A stretch of DNA of 64,000 nucleotides from Streptococcus suis (GCF_002964575.1 NZ_POQQ01000050.1:53747-117746), one strand, 5' to 3'. Positions 34,274 through 43,907 are shown, counted from the first letter of the stretch. Notes: a model not told the origin generated them from the letters alone. Translations and numbers: made by a program.

Positions 34274-37200
34274 CTACCTCCCCCTCAATGGCAGGATTTC
34301 TTCGGCAATCATGTTCATATAGTCCTCTTTGAGGGCTTTTTTGTATTTGAGCTTGTTGAGGGCTTGGTCGCCCTTGTTTTCCTTGTAGCTGGCATAGTCG
34401 TAGGTGTCGACCAAGGCTTTTTCACCGATTTGCTTGTCCTTTCCGACTCGATAATTGTCCACGATAAACTGAAGTTCGTCCTCACCGACACACCAATCTC
34501 GTGCTGTGGATACGACTTGCTCACGGATGGTCAGGTCAATCATTTCATCGAGCTTGTGGGCGATGGATTGGCCCTTGTAGTCTTGGGTATTGGTCTGGGC
34601 TTCCTGCCAGATTTTAGAAATGAGTTGGGAAAGTTTTGGATTGGTCTTGTCTAAGTCGGCGATGTAGTTGTCCACCAATTTTTTCTCCTTGTCAGGAATG
34701 ACTTGGTTTTTACTGTCAATCAGGTTTTGGATGAGTGAGATGATATAGTGGTAGTTGATTTCGTCTGTACGGACAGACTCCAGCTCGTACTCGATGTCAA
34801 AAGGCGTTTCATCTACTCCCTCGTCTTCCTTTCGCCGTCTGCGGAGTTCTTCGATGACATTTTGGTATTGTCCAGAAAAATTCTCAATGTCCTCAAGACT
34901 TAGTCCGATTTCCTTAAGAATATCCTCTTGCTCGTAGTCGGCATAGACCTGCACGGAGGCAAAGAGCTTGTCAAATTCCTGGAAGGCCTTGGCAAAGCGT
35001 TTCAACTCGGCATCACTGCTGGCATCTAGGTCTGGTGTCATTTCAGGACTTGGGGCAATGGCCAGCAACTGCTGAACCTTTTCCTTGAACTTGGCTTTTT
35101 CTTCCAACCAAGTCGGAGCCAGCACCGCAAACTCACCACCATTTGAATAAAGACTGAGGGCCTCGTCAACCTTTTCCTTGAAGCGTTCCGGAGTCTGGAA
35201 TGTCACGATTTGTCCAAACTTCTTGCCCTCGTCAAAGAGGCGATTGGTGCGTGAAAAGGCTTGGATGATGTGCTGGGGTTTCATAGGTTGCCTGTCCATG
35301 AAAATGGTAGACAAGCACGGAGCATCAAATCCCGTCAGCAAGCGATCCACCACGATAACCAAGTCCAACTGCTCCTCACGGAAGGCATACTTATCTTTTT
35401 TCCGTGCCAAGCGTTCGTTGAGGTCGGTATTGTAGGAACCAAGGGTCGCCAGAGTGAAGTGGGTTCCGAACATACTATTGTAGTCTTCCAAACTCTTGCT
35501 CATATAATCTTGGTTGGCAAAGGAAGACTCGTCGTTCTCAGTAACTGAATACGTTATAGCAACTTTTGGAAAGTCTGGTAAAACTTTCTTGACAGACTCG
35601 GAAATGGTCAGGCTTTTCTGACCTGCCTTGACTTCCTGTATCAAGTCATAGTAGGCTTGGGCACGGGCGATGGACTTGACAGTCAGTAGGCCCTCGTAGG
35701 TTTTCCCTACACCGTTTTGGAAACCGAGCTTGCGTTTGGATTTGTTTAAAATAGCATCCAAAACCGTCAGCATGTGCCGTTCATCGTCGTAAAACTCATC
35801 CTCGATTTCATCTTCCGCCCAGCCAGGCATGGTGGTCTGGTATTCCACTTGGAACCCAAGGACTGCTCGGTCATGGATGGCTTCTTTAACCGTGTACTCA
35901 TGAAGACATGGTCCGTATTGTTCTTCTGTCGTCTGGGCCAAATCACCTTTTTGTTCTCGCTTGTTTTCCTTAAAAATAGGGGTTCCTGTAAAGCCATACC
36001 AGAGGGAATGAACAAAGAACTGCTCTAAAATTCGTTGGCGTTCTGGCGTGACAGCTCGGTGGCATTCATCCACAACAAAAGCTAGATTGAGATTTTTGAC
36101 ACGTTGGTGGAATTTCTCGTGCTGTCCTTCTTCAAATTGACGCAGGAGGGTATTGAGTTTCTGGATAGTGGTGACAACGACACGACGGTCTTCTGAAGCC
36201 AGATTTTTCAACAAGTGCTGGGTGTCGTCCGTCTGGTCAATATCCACCATATCGTTCTCCGCGTAGGACAGAAAGGCAGCGGTGGTCTGCTGGTCAAGAT
36301 CCGTCCGGTCAATGACAAAAATAGTCTTCTCAATGGACGGGATTTGCAGGAGATTGCGAGCCACCTTGTAGGAAGTCAGGGTCTTACCCGAACCAGTCGT
36401 GTGCCAGATATAACCTGACTGACGGAGACGGCTGGCTTCTCTGATGGCTTCGATGGCATGAATTTGATAAGGTCGAAGCAGGATAAGGGCTTTTTTGTCG
36501 TCGTCAATAACCGAATATTGCATGACCAACTGATGAGCCATCGGGATGGAAAGAACCTCTCTGGCAAAGTCAAATAGATGAGGTTGGGCTTGGTTCTTCT
36601 TATCCACCCACTTGGTCAAAAAACGGTCGTTGAGCTTGGATTCTTTGGCAGCGGCGATATAGCGGGTATCTGTGATATTGGACACTACAAACATCTGCAG
36701 GCTCGAAAAGATCCCCTTAAACTGCCCTTCTTGCTCATATTTCCGAATCTGACGAAAGGCATCCATATAGGGATGGGAACGGCTCTTGAGCTCAATCTGA
36801 ATCATAGGAAGTCCGTTAATCAAGAGGGTCACATCACCCCGTCTTTGTCTAGCAGCATCGCCACCTGTCACAACTTGGTTGACGACTTCATAGCTGGACT
36901 TACCACCAGCAACATTGTGCCGCCAGATGACTTCCAATCGGATGGTGCCTAAACTGGCATCTTCCCGCTGGACTTGGACCTTGGCAATGCCATTCTCACC
37001 TGCCAGCCACTTGGCTGCTTCGTAGAAATTGACAAAGTTGAGCTGGTTGCGAATTTGGTGCTTTTCTTGGTCTGTCAATGGATGGTCAGCTAAATGGCGG
37101 ACGTTATTAGCTTCTAGCTTGGCGAAAAAGTTTGCCCAGAGCAGTTCTTCTGTTGTCAATTCAGGACGGTAAACCCATTGGCTTTCTCCACTGGTCAAAT

Positions 37201-37636
37201 GGCGGATGAGTTCATCTTCCATCTGTACTTCATTGGCTGGCTTTTTAGTCTGATAAACAGCTTGCGGCTCGACCAATTCACGCTGACCAGGTAACAAGCG
37301 TAAGCTAACTTGAAAATCTTTCAAATCCTCTTCATTGACCTTTTGCAAGAGTCTGTGGAGATGCTTGCGAAAACCAATTAACTGCCCTTGGGCATCTGCT
37401 AATTTCTGCTCTGCTTGAGCATAGTGGTCAGGCTTACGTTTGATGTCCAGATAGCCTTTGAGAATATCCGTCAAGCGAGCCTGTTCTACTTGGTAAACAG
37501 CTTCTAACTCAAGGGCATTGTCTTGTCTTTCTAGCTTTTCAAGCAAGCCTGTTTGGTATTCTTCAATCGCCTTGACTTCTTCCAGCAATTCTGGTGCATA
37601 GACTGGTATGTCTAGCATGAGTTGTTTCCAAGTCAT
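34274..37636 (-). CDS. hsdR: Type I restriction endonuclease subunit R with extra N-terminal domain
   Basis: 1120 residues. Nuclease motif [10 protein letters not shown] (PD-(D/E)XK type, near residue 285), helicase Walker [14 protein letters not shown] (near 413), DECH ([10 protein letters not shown]), GFTGTPIF and a C-terminal coupling domain. The usual HsdR start ([23 protein letters not shown]) begins only near residue 136. The first about 115 residues form an added helical domain related to the C-terminus of the XpaC-like protein at 24.9-25.8 kb. The start is supported by AGGTG six bases upstream. It translocates and cuts unmodified DNA with HsdM and HsdS. Confidence 0.93.
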   Translation of the reverse strand: MTWKQLMLDIPVYAPELLEEVKAIEEYQTGLLEKLERQDNALELEAVYQVEQARLTDILKGYLDIKRKPDHYAQAEQKLADAQGQLIGFRKHLHRLLQKVNEEDLKDFQVSLRLLPGQRELVEPQAVYQTKKPANEVQMEDELIRHLTSGESQWVYRPELTTEELLWANFFAKLEANNVRHLADHPLTDQEKHQIRNQLNFVNFYEAAKWLAGENGIAKVQVQREDASLGTIRLEVIWRHNVAGGKSSYEVVNQVVTGGDAARQRRGDVTLLINGLPMIQIELKSRSHPYMDAFRQIRKYEQEGQFKGIFSSLQMFVVSNITDTRYIAAAKESKLNDRFLTKWVDKKNQAQPHLFDFAREVLSIPMAHQLVMQYSVIDDDKKALILLRPYQIHAIEAIREASRLRQSGYIWHTTGSGKTLTSYKVARNLLQIPSIEKTIFVIDRTDLDQQTTAAFLSYAENDMVDIDQTDDTQHLLKNLASEDRRVVVTTIQKLNTLLRQFEEGQHEKFHQRVKNLNLAFVVDECHRAVTPERQRILEQFFVHSLWYGFTGTPIFKENKREQKGDLAQTTEEQYGPCLHEYTVKEAIHDRAVLGFQVEYQTTMPGWAEDEIEDEFYDDERHMLTVLDAILNKSKRKLGFQNGVGKTYEGLLTVKSIARAQAYYDLIQEVKAGQKSLTISESVKKVLPDFPKVAITYSVTENDESSFANQDYMSKSLEDYNSMFGTHFTLATLGSYNTDLNERLARKKDKYAFREEQLDLVIVVDRLLTGFDAPCLSTIFMDRQPMKPQHIIQAFSRTNRLFDEGKKFGQIVTFQTPERFKEKVDEALSLYSNGGEFAVLAPTWLEEKAKFKEKVQQLLAIAPSPEMTPDLDASSDAELKRFAKAFQEFDKLFASVQVYADYEQEDILKEIGLSLEDIENFSGQYQNVIEELRRRRKEDEGVDETPFDIEYELESVRTDEINYHYIISLIQNLIDSKNQVIPDKEKKLVDNYIADLDKTNPKLSQLISKIWQEAQTNTQDYKGQSIAHKLDEMIDLTIREQVVSTARDWCVGEDELQFIVDNYRVGKDKQIGEKALVDTYDYASYKENKGDQALNKLKYKKALKEDYMNMIAEEILPLRGR

Positions 37637-37642
37637 CTAGAC

Positions 37643-37693
37643 ACCTGCCTTTCGACAACGCAAAAAGCCTGCCAAGACTGGCAGGTTTCGTTT
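37643..37693 (-). promoter_or_regulatory. Terminator-like hairpin in the hsdR leader
   Basis: CCTGCC/GGCAGG arms (37668-37685) followed by CTTTTTGCG on the minus strand end about 25 bp before the hsdR start. The SD region (AAAGGCAGGTG) repeats the GGCAGG arm, so the CCTGCC strand could pair with either, which would suit an attenuator. A simple terminator of an unrelated short transcript is the alternative. Confidence 0.45.
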
Positions 37694-37919
37694 ACTATAG
37701 AATTGAGCAAGTGTTTTAGATTGCTTTGATATATATATATATATGCAAATCTATTTAGAAGTTTCATATCTCTCTCCTAAAATACAAATAGGTATTACAA
37801 AAACTATTTTACCACACTAGGTCCCAAATTTACACAAACTATACATGCTATTTATATAAATTATACAAATAAAATCAGCGATAGAAAACCGCTGATTGAC
37901 CCACATATAACTATTTCTA
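37694..37919. other. AT-rich gap between hsdR and the VOC gene
   Basis: No gene supported. It includes an (AT)n tract at about 37727-37743 and a hairpin AATCAGCG/CGCTGATT at about 37871-37897 that serves as terminator of the VOC gene on the minus strand. It marks the right boundary of the island. Confidence 0.5.
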
Positions 37920-38285
37920 TTACCCTTTTACAGCAAAGTAATGACCACTTGGGCTAGCAAAGTTAAAGTTAGGGAAAGGTTCCGCATTGACTGGACTGCA
38001 GGTATCCGTCAAACCAGCGATGCGTTCTTGAAGACCTTCAATATCGTCTGTTTCAAACAAGATACTTGGCTTCATATCGATCACTTCTGGTGATACTTGG
38101 CGAATAAACTCATTTGCATAAACTGTGATAGTCGTTGTAGCTTCAGGATGTGACTTCATGTCAAATGTTTCATACCCCATCATCTCAGCTTCATTGAAAA
38201 TAGTAAAACCAGCAGCTGTCCAGAACTCCTTCTCAGCAGCAACATCATCCACATAAAACATCAATCCAAATTCTTTGGTAAACAT
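37920..38285 (-). CDS. VOC-family protein (glyoxalase/bleomycin-resistance fold)
   Basis: 121 residues, one vicinal-oxygen-chelate module pair (FGLMFYVDDVAAEKEFWTAAGF at the start and SPSGHYFAVK at the end). Ligand or reaction cannot be assigned. The start has a GGAGAAATC SD. Confidence 0.82.
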   Translation of the reverse strand: MFTKEFGLMFYVDDVAAEKEFWTAAGFTIFNEAEMMGYETFDMKSHPEATTTITVYANEFIRQVSPEVIDMKPSILFETDDIEGLQERIAGLTDTCSPVNAEPFPNFNFASPSGHYFAVKG

Positions 38286-38320
38286 GATTTCTCCTTCTAT
38301 ACTTAGTAGGTAACCTTGCC

Positions 38321-38614
38321 TTATTTACTTTGTTCTACCTTATCAGCATTCTCTATGCTCGGTAGAACAGGTATTTCTGATAATTCTTTTTTCAAACTCT
38401 TGATTTCGCCCTTCAAAGACAAATGTTTGGTCAAGCCAAGTAGGTACTGAATAGCCATACCCAGCAAGAGTGAGCCAATCATGACCAAAATCAAGGGCAT
38501 TCTAAATTGTCCCAATAGATAATTGACAACCACCTCTTGACGATTAGCCAAAGAAAGAACCACCGTCAAAATAATGACAATCACTAACCCAATAAGCAAT
38601 AATTTTCTTTTCAT
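38321..38614 (-). CDS. LapA-like small membrane protein (DUF1049)
   Basis: 97 residues: two membrane segments (4-23 and 38-60) with RQEVVVNYLLGQFRMPLILVMIGSLLLGMAI between, then a basic coiled C-terminus. Matches the lipopolysaccharide-assembly protein A-like domain family; in Gram-positives its role is unclear. It lies 35 bp ahead of the VOC gene, probably one transcript. Confidence 0.78.
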   Translation of the reverse strand: MKRKLLLIGLVIVIILTVVLSLANRQEVVVNYLLGQFRMPLILVMIGSLLLGMAIQYLLGLTKHLSLKGEIKSLKKELSEIPVLPSIENADKVEQSK

Positions 38615-38689
38615 TCCAACTCCTTCTCTTTCTATGACAGTCTAGCATAAGAAGACAAACATAGCAAGGGAGAGGGCTTATTTAAAAAT

Positions 38690-39196
38690 ACCACTCTGGA
38701 CAAATTGATTGCCAGTGGTTCCTATCTCCAACCTAAAATGAGGCGTCAGCCTCGGGGGGACAAACTAGCAACGTACATTGCTGGTTTTCCTATCTCCAAC
38801 CTAAAAAGGTCCAAAAAATGGATAAAAGGAAAGACCGTCTGCCGACGGTCCCTATTTCCGACCTAAAACAACCCGTCAGGGTTGGGGGACAAAGAAAAAG
38901 CCTCGAAAGACTTTTTCTTTTCCTATTTCCAACCTAACCTTCGCTATTTCATTTCTCGGCTCAGGCTGAAACAGTTCCCCAAACTGTTTCACTACCCCGG
39001 ACATTGATATAAAGAAAACTGCCTGCCGGCGTTTCCTATTTCCAACTTAAAAACGAGGCGTCAGCCTCGGGGGACAAACTAGCAACATGGGTTGCTAGTT
39101 TTCCTATTTCCCGATTAAAACAGCCTATCCGTATATAAAGAAAAACGCCTGCCGGCGTTTCCTATTTCCAACTTAAAACGTGGGGTAACCCACGTT
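38690..39196. repeat. Intergenic array of hairpins separated by a conserved 18-bp motif
   Basis: The motif CCTATYTCCRACYTAAAA occurs seven times (38721, 38789, 38851, 38922, 39035, 39103, 39161), the fourth and sixth copies with deviations. Different short hairpins lie between: GAGGCGTCAGCCTC twice, CTAGCAAC/GTTGCTAG twice, AACGCCTGCCGGCGTT-type twice, GACCGTC/GACGGTC, AAAGAAAAAG/CTTTTTCTTT, and GAAACAGTT/AACTGTTTC. The last hairpin (ACGTGGG/CCCACGT, 39178-39196) is the likely livF terminator. No protein is encoded. Not a CRISPR: motif spacing varies and spacers are palindromic. Confidence 0.8.
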
Positions 39197-39907
39197 TTAA
39201 CCACCCAGATATGCTTTTTTGACTTCTTCTGATGCGAGGAGTTCTTTTCCTGTTCCTGAGAGGACGACTTTTCCTGTTTCGAGGACGTAGCCGCGGTCTG
39301 CGATGGCAAGGGCTTTGTTGGCATTTTGCTCAATCAAGAGAACGGTTGTTCCTTGTTTTTGGATATCTTGGATGATATCAAAAATTTCTTGAATGAAGAT
39401 TGGGGCCAAGCCCATGGAAGGCTCATCAAGCAACAAGAGTTTTGGTTGGCTCATAAGAGCACGTCCCATAGCCAACATCTGCTGCTCACCACCTGAAAGG
39501 GTTGCCGCATCTTGGTTCTTACGCTCTTCCAAACGTGGGAAGCGTGCGAAGATTTTCTTCAAGTTAGCTTGGTTTTCCTCACGATTGTTGCGAAGGAAAG
39601 CACCCATTTCTAAGTTTTCCATAACAGTCAAGCCTGCAAAGACATGTCGACCTTCTGGAACTTGTGACAAACCGTCCGCAACGATTTTACGAGCAGGAAC
39701 TTTTTGAATTTCATTTCCAAGGAAAGAAATCGTTCCAGCAGATGGACGAACAAGTCCTGAAATGGTACGAAGGATAGAGGTTTTACCAGCACCATTGGCA
39801 CCGATCAAGGTTACAACTTCCCCCTCGTTGACCTCAAAGCTGACATCTTTAACAGCTTCGATAACGCCATAGTTGACGGAAAGATTTTTAACTTCTAACA
39901 TTGCCAT
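39197..39907 (-). CDS. livF: Branched-chain amino acid ABC transporter ATP-binding protein LivF
   Basis: 236 residues. Walker A GANGAGKTS, signature LSGGEQQMLAMGRALM, Walker B LLLLDEPSMGL. It pairs with LivG to drive uptake. Last gene of the liv cluster; its ATG shares a base with the livG stop. Confidence 0.95.
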   Translation of the reverse strand: MAMLEVKNLSVNYGVIEAVKDVSFEVNEGEVVTLIGANGAGKTSILRTISGLVRPSAGTISFLGNEIQKVPARKIVADGLSQVPEGRHVFAGLTVMENLEMGAFLRNNREENQANLKKIFARFPRLEERKNQDAATLSGGEQQMLAMGRALMSQPKLLLLDEPSMGLAPIFIQEIFDIIQDIQKQGTTVLLIEQNANKALAIADRGYVLETGKVVLSGTGKELLASEEVKKAYLGG

Positions 39908-40671
39908 TATGCTTCACCTCCAAGGTAGGCTTCAATTACACGCTTATTATTACGGATTTCTTCAGGAGTACCATGGGCAATCAAACGACCGTATTCCAAT
40001 ACATAAATACGTTCCGTTACTTCCATAACCAAGCTCATATCGTGCTCAATCAAGATGATAGTGATACCAAATTCTTCCTTAATTTTACGGATGAGTTGGG
40101 TCAATTCTGCCGTTTCCTGTGGGTTCATACCAGCCGCTGGCTCATCCAAGAAAAGAATTTTTGGCTCGGTCGCAAGGGCACGAACGATTTCCAAACGACG
40201 TTGTTGACCGTAAGGAAGGTTCTTAGCCAGCGTATCCGCATCCCCATCCAAATCAAAAATTTTCAAGAGTTCAATGGCTTTATTTTTCAACTCTTCTTCA
40301 TTCTTATAGAAAGCAGGCAAACGAAGAAAACTTGCCAAGACTTCTGCTTTACCATGATTACCAAGACCAATCAAGACATTTTCCAAAACTGTCATATTTT
40401 TGAACAAACGGATGTTTTGGAAGGTACGACCAAGACCAAGAGAGGCAATCTTAGAAGGTGCCTTACCATTCAAGATAGTACCTGCAAGGGAGATTGTTCC
40501 CTCACTTGGCTCATAAACACCTGTCAAGAGGTTGAAAAGGGTTGTCTTACCAGCACCGTTAGGACCGATAAGACCGACCAATTCACCCTCATGAAGTTCC
40601 ATGGTCACATCACCAACGGCAGTCAAACCACCGAAGTTCTTGGTTAAATTTTTTACTTCAAGTAATGCCAT
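39907..40671 (-). CDS. livG: Branched-chain amino acid ABC transporter ATP-binding protein LivG
   Basis: 254 residues with Walker A GPNGAGKTTL, signature YGQQRRLEIVRALA, Walker B ILFLDEPAAGMNP and the LivG-type insert before the signature. One base of overlap with livM on one side and livF on the other, so tightly coupled. Confidence 0.95.
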   Translation of the reverse strand: MALLEVKNLTKNFGGLTAVGDVTMELHEGELVGLIGPNGAGKTTLFNLLTGVYEPSEGTISLAGTILNGKAPSKIASLGLGRTFQNIRLFKNMTVLENVLIGLGNHGKAEVLASFLRLPAFYKNEEELKNKAIELLKIFDLDGDADTLAKNLPYGQQRRLEIVRALATEPKILFLDEPAAGMNPQETAELTQLIRKIKEEFGITIILIEHDMSLVMEVTERIYVLEYGRLIAHGTPEEIRNNKRVIEAYLGGEA

Positions 40672-41618
40672 TACTTAACCTCCTTCTTCTTGAGCAAGGC
40701 TGCCACGCTAAATTCCTTAGTTCCCAACAAGCCACCTGGACGGAAAATCATCAAAAGGATAAGGGCCAATGAATAGATAATCATGGCAATGTCTGAATAG
40801 CTCTTGAGGAATACGTTCAAGATACCAAGCACAATCGCTGCTACAAAGGTACCTGTGATAGAACCCAAACCACCCAATACGATGATAATCAAGACGTTTA
40901 CAGAGGTCATGAAGGCAAAGTCTTTGGGAACGATTGTTCCAACATAACCTGCATGAAGACCACCTGCAATAGCTGCTGTCATGGCACCAAATACAAAGGC
41001 TGAAACCTTCACAAATGTTGGGTTGACACCAACGGATTCTGCCGCAATCTCATCTTCACGAACAGAAATGGTTGCACGCCCCATTGGACTACGCAAAAAG
41101 TTTACCGTTACAAGAGTTGTGATAATCACAAAAATGTAAACCAAAGGCCAGCTAGTAAAGAGTGGGATGGACATGATACCAGCTGCACCGTTTGTGACTG
41201 TACCACCATTGATAATCAAGATACGGATAATTTCCGCAACACCAAGGGTCGCAATAGCCAGGTAGTCCCCTTTCAAACGAAGGGTTGGAAGACCAACCAA
41301 GAGGGCAACTGCACCTGCAAGCAACATACCTACAATCAAGGCAATGGCAAATCCACCGTAAGAAGGCATCATCTTACCAAGAATACCGACTGAGTAGGCA
41401 CCGATGGCCATAAAACCAGCATGACCAAGAGAGAACTGACCTGAGAAACCAACAATAAGGTTGAGACCCACGGCCAAAATAATTTGAATTCCGATTTGTT
41501 GGACAATCTGGATGTAATAGAAGTTGAGAACACCAGCTGCTACTAGACCTTGAATAAGACCAAAACCAGCCAATAAGATAGCCAACCAGATTGCATTCAC
41601 TTTGAGATTTTGCTTCAT
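40671..41618 (-). CDS. livM: Branched-chain amino acid ABC transporter permease LivM
   Basis: 315 residues, about nine membrane segments. NLIVGFSGQFSLGHAGFMAIGAY and the cytoplasmic coupling loop GRATISVREDEIAAESVGVN are characteristic of LivM. It lies two bases after livH. Confidence 0.94.
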   Translation of the reverse strand: MKQNLKVNAIWLAILLAGFGLIQGLVAAGVLNFYYIQIVQQIGIQIILAVGLNLIVGFSGQFSLGHAGFMAIGAYSVGILGKMMPSYGGFAIALIVGMLLAGAVALLVGLPTLRLKGDYLAIATLGVAEIIRILIINGGTVTNGAAGIMSIPLFTSWPLVYIFVIITTLVTVNFLRSPMGRATISVREDEIAAESVGVNPTFVKVSAFVFGAMTAAIAGGLHAGYVGTIVPKDFAFMTSVNVLIIIVLGGLGSITGTFVAAIVLGILNVFLKSYSDIAMIIYSLALILLMIFRPGGLLGTKEFSVAALLKKKEVK

Positions 41619-41620
41619 GG

Positions 41621-42508
41621 TTACACCTTCTCTTTCACGTTCTTACCAAGGATACCGCTTGGACGCACCAAGAGGATGACAATCAATACTGTATACACAA
41701 TAGCATCACGGAAGGTATCCAAACCAATCACATAAGTAAATGTTTCAATAATACCGATGACGAAACCACCTAGAGCAGCACCAGGAATAATACCGATACC
41801 ACCAAGAACGGCTGCTACAAAGGCCTTCAAACCAGGAGTCATACCCATCAAAGGCTCGATTTGGTTGTAGTAAAGACCAAGGAGAACACCCGCAGCACCA
41901 GCAAGGGCTGAACCTAGGGCAAAGGTGAAGCTGATGGTACGGTTTACGTTAATCCCCATCAACTGAGCTGCATCGCTGTCTACAGAAACGGCACGCATGG
42001 CTTTACCCATCTTGGTACGTTTTACGATCAACTGCAGAGCGACCATCAAGGCAAGGGATACACCTAAGATAATCAACTGGATATTGGTGACGGAAACTGG
42101 ACCAAGATTAAAGGTCACAGCCTCAATCGCTTGAGGAAAGGCTTTAACATCCGCTGTAAACAATTTAATCATACTGTATTCCAAGAAGAAGGAAACACCG
42201 ATAGCTGTAATCAAGGCTGCGATACGGGTTGAATTCCGCAAAGGACGATAGGCCAAGAATTCAATAACGACACCAAGAATAGCGGTTCCAGCCATTGCTA
42301 AGATAAGGGCAACAAAAAAACGAAGGCTGCCATCAGCAATAAAGGTTAAGTTGTTCAATAGGAAATAGCCCATAAAAGCACCCATCATGTAAAGGTCCCC
42401 GTGGGCAAAGTTAATCAGTCTGATAATTCCGTACACCATGGTATAGCCGAGGGCCAAAAGGGCATAAACAGAACCAAGAATCAAACCATTGACAAGTTGT
42501 TGAAGCAT
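41621..42508 (-). CDS. livH: Branched-chain amino acid ABC transporter permease LivH
   Basis: 295 residues from MLQQLVNGLILGSVYALLALGYTMVYG. The LivH motif RLINFAHGDLYMMGAF and the coupling loop GKAMRAVSVDSDAAQLMGIN are present. The longer frame adds 12 unrelated residues. The SD is weak (GGTGA). It has its own promoter with a CodY-like box, downstream of a hairpin that follows livJ. Confidence 0.93.
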   Translation of the reverse strand: MLQQLVNGLILGSVYALLALGYTMVYGIIRLINFAHGDLYMMGAFMGYFLLNNLTFIADGSLRFFVALILAMAGTAILGVVIEFLAYRPLRNSTRIAALITAIGVSFFLEYSMIKLFTADVKAFPQAIEAVTFNLGPVSVTNIQLIILGVSLALMVALQLIVKRTKMGKAMRAVSVDSDAAQLMGINVNRTISFTFALGSALAGAAGVLLGLYYNQIEPLMGMTPGLKAFVAAVLGGIGIIPGAALGGFVIGIIETFTYVIGLDTFRDAIVYTVLIVILLVRPSGILGKNVKEKV

Positions 42509-42557
42509 AGGTTCACCAATCTTTCTAAATATTTTCAAGCTCAATAAGCATTGTTAC

Positions 42558-42586
42558 ATTATACAAAATTTTCTGAAAATAAGCAA
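42558..42586 (-). promoter_or_regulatory. livH promoter with CodY-like box in the spacer
   Basis: TTGCTT (42581-42586) and TATAAT (42558-42563) with a 17-bp spacer. The spacer contains AATTTTCTGAAAATA (42567-42581), one mismatch from the CodY consensus AATTTTCWGAAAATT. Confidence 0.7.
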
Positions 42587-42636
42587 GTTTTATAGAATTT
42601 TTTAATCTTTTAAGAAAATCTAGTTATTTCAAGGGA

Positions 42637-42664
42637 AAAAGAGGGAAGTCCCCCTCTTTTTTCA
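42637..42664 (-). terminator. Hairpin after livJ
   Basis: AAAAGAGGGGGACTTCCCTCTTTTT just past the livJ stop on the minus strand. It should cut most livJ transcripts, leaving more binding protein than permease. Confidence 0.8.
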
Positions 42665-42668
42665 CTTA

Positions 42669-43838
42669 TTATTCTGCAGAAACTGTATCAACTGATGATT
42701 GCTCACCGTTAGTCAAACCAACAACATAAACGGATTTCACAACGTTGTGCTCTGCATCAACTGACATAGTACCTGTCACACCTTCGAAATCTTTCAAAGC
42801 TGCAAGGTTGTCTTTAAGAGCTTTTGAATCTGCTGCGCCTTCTGCTGCTTTCGCTGCCATGTAAACTGCATCATAAGCAAGGGCTGCAAACATGTTTGGC
42901 TCTTCGTTGTATTCTTTCTTATAAGCTTCGCTGAAGGCTTTCGCTTTATCGCTAGCTGATGTTACATAACCTGAAAGGTAATAAACGTTTGTTGCTGCTG
43001 AAGCAGTTGCCAATTCAGTAAATTGTGGTGAGTCGAAACCGTCAGAACCAAGAACTGGTTGGTTGATACCAAGACCACGCGCTTGTTTCACGATTGTACC
43101 AGTTTCGTTGTAGTAACCTGGCATGATGATGGCATCAAACTCAGCATCTTTCAACTTAGTCAAGGCAGCTTGGAAGTCTTTGTCACCTGAAGCGAAAGTA
43201 ATTTCAGAAACAATTTCACCTGTGTAAGTTTTCTTGAAGGCTTCTGCTACACCCTTACCGTAGTCAGAAGAGTTGTCATAGTAAAGAACAACTTTCTTAG
43301 CTGACAAGTTTTCTGTCGCATACTTAGCCATTACTTGACCTTGGTAGCCGTCTGTAAAGGTCGCACGGAAGAAGTAGTCTTGAACTTCGCCTTTGTCATT
43401 AACAACCAAGTTGGTTTGTGTACCAGAAGGTGTAATCATTGGAACACCAGCTGATGTCAAAGCAGGAATAGAAGCTGCTGCCGCACCAGAAGTTGCAGGA
43501 CCAACAACTACGTTCACGCCTTCACTTGCCAAGCTTGTCGCAACTGTTGCTGCTTCGGCAGTTTCTGATTTGTTGTCTTTAGTAACAACTTCGATTTTCT
43601 TACCACCGATACCACCAGCTGCGTTAATTTCTTTGACAGCGAGGTTAGCACCTTTTTCTTCAGTCTGACCATAAGATGATACAGCACCAGACAACTCCAA
43701 GTTGTAACCAATCTTGAAGGTATCACCGATAGCAGCACCTTGTGCTGAGCTGTTTGTAGATGAAACGGTACCACAAGCAGCAAGTAGAGCTGCAGAGGCG
43801 AAGGTAGCAAGTGCTACTGCAAATTTTCTTTTTTTCAT
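42669..43838 (-). CDS. livJ: Branched-chain amino acid ABC transporter substrate-binding lipoprotein
   Basis: 389 residues. Lipoprotein signal with lipobox LAAC (Cys22), then a Leu/Ile/Val-binding fold (GYNLELSGAVSSYGQTEEKGANLAVKEINAAGG, VVVGPATSGAAAASIP, YYDNSSDYGKGVAEAFKK). It is anchored outside the membrane and delivers ligand to LivHM. The first gene of the liv cluster. Confidence 0.95.
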   Translation of the reverse strand: MKKRKFAVALATFASAALLAACGTVSSTNSSAQGAAIGDTFKIGYNLELSGAVSSYGQTEEKGANLAVKEINAAGGIGGKKIEVVTKDNKSETAEAATVATSLASEGVNVVVGPATSGAAAASIPALTSAGVPMITPSGTQTNLVVNDKGEVQDYFFRATFTDGYQGQVMAKYATENLSAKKVVLYYDNSSDYGKGVAEAFKKTYTGEIVSEITFASGDKDFQAALTKLKDAEFDAIIMPGYYNETGTIVKQARGLGINQPVLGSDGFDSPQFTELATASAATNVYYLSGYVTSASDKAKAFSEAYKKEYNEEPNMFAALAYDAVYMAAKAAEGAADSKALKDNLAALKDFEGVTGTMSVDAEHNVVKSVYVVGLTNGEQSSVDTVSAE

Positions 43839-43878
43839 GAAAACTCCTTAAATCTTTCTTAAATTTTACGATGTATCT

Positions 43879-43907
43879 AATATACTGAATTATCTGAAAA
43901 TTGTCAA
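43879..43907 (-). promoter_or_regulatory. livJ promoter with CodY-like box in the spacer
   Basis: TTGACA (43902-43907), 17 bp, TATATT (43879-43884). AATTATCTGAAAATT (43888-43902) overlaps spacer and -35, one mismatch from the CodY consensus. Binding there would block RNA polymerase when branched-chain amino acids are plentiful. Confidence 0.75.

Noticed and set aside
37727..37743. AT dinucleotide tract as a replication or integration site
   Set aside because: It is a short simple repeat in an AT-rich gap with no DnaA boxes or duplicated flanks.
38690..39196. CRISPR-like array (regular motif with variable spacers)
   Set aside because: Intervals between motif copies range from about 58 to 113 bp, the spacers are themselves palindromic and partly identical to each other, and no cas genes are near.
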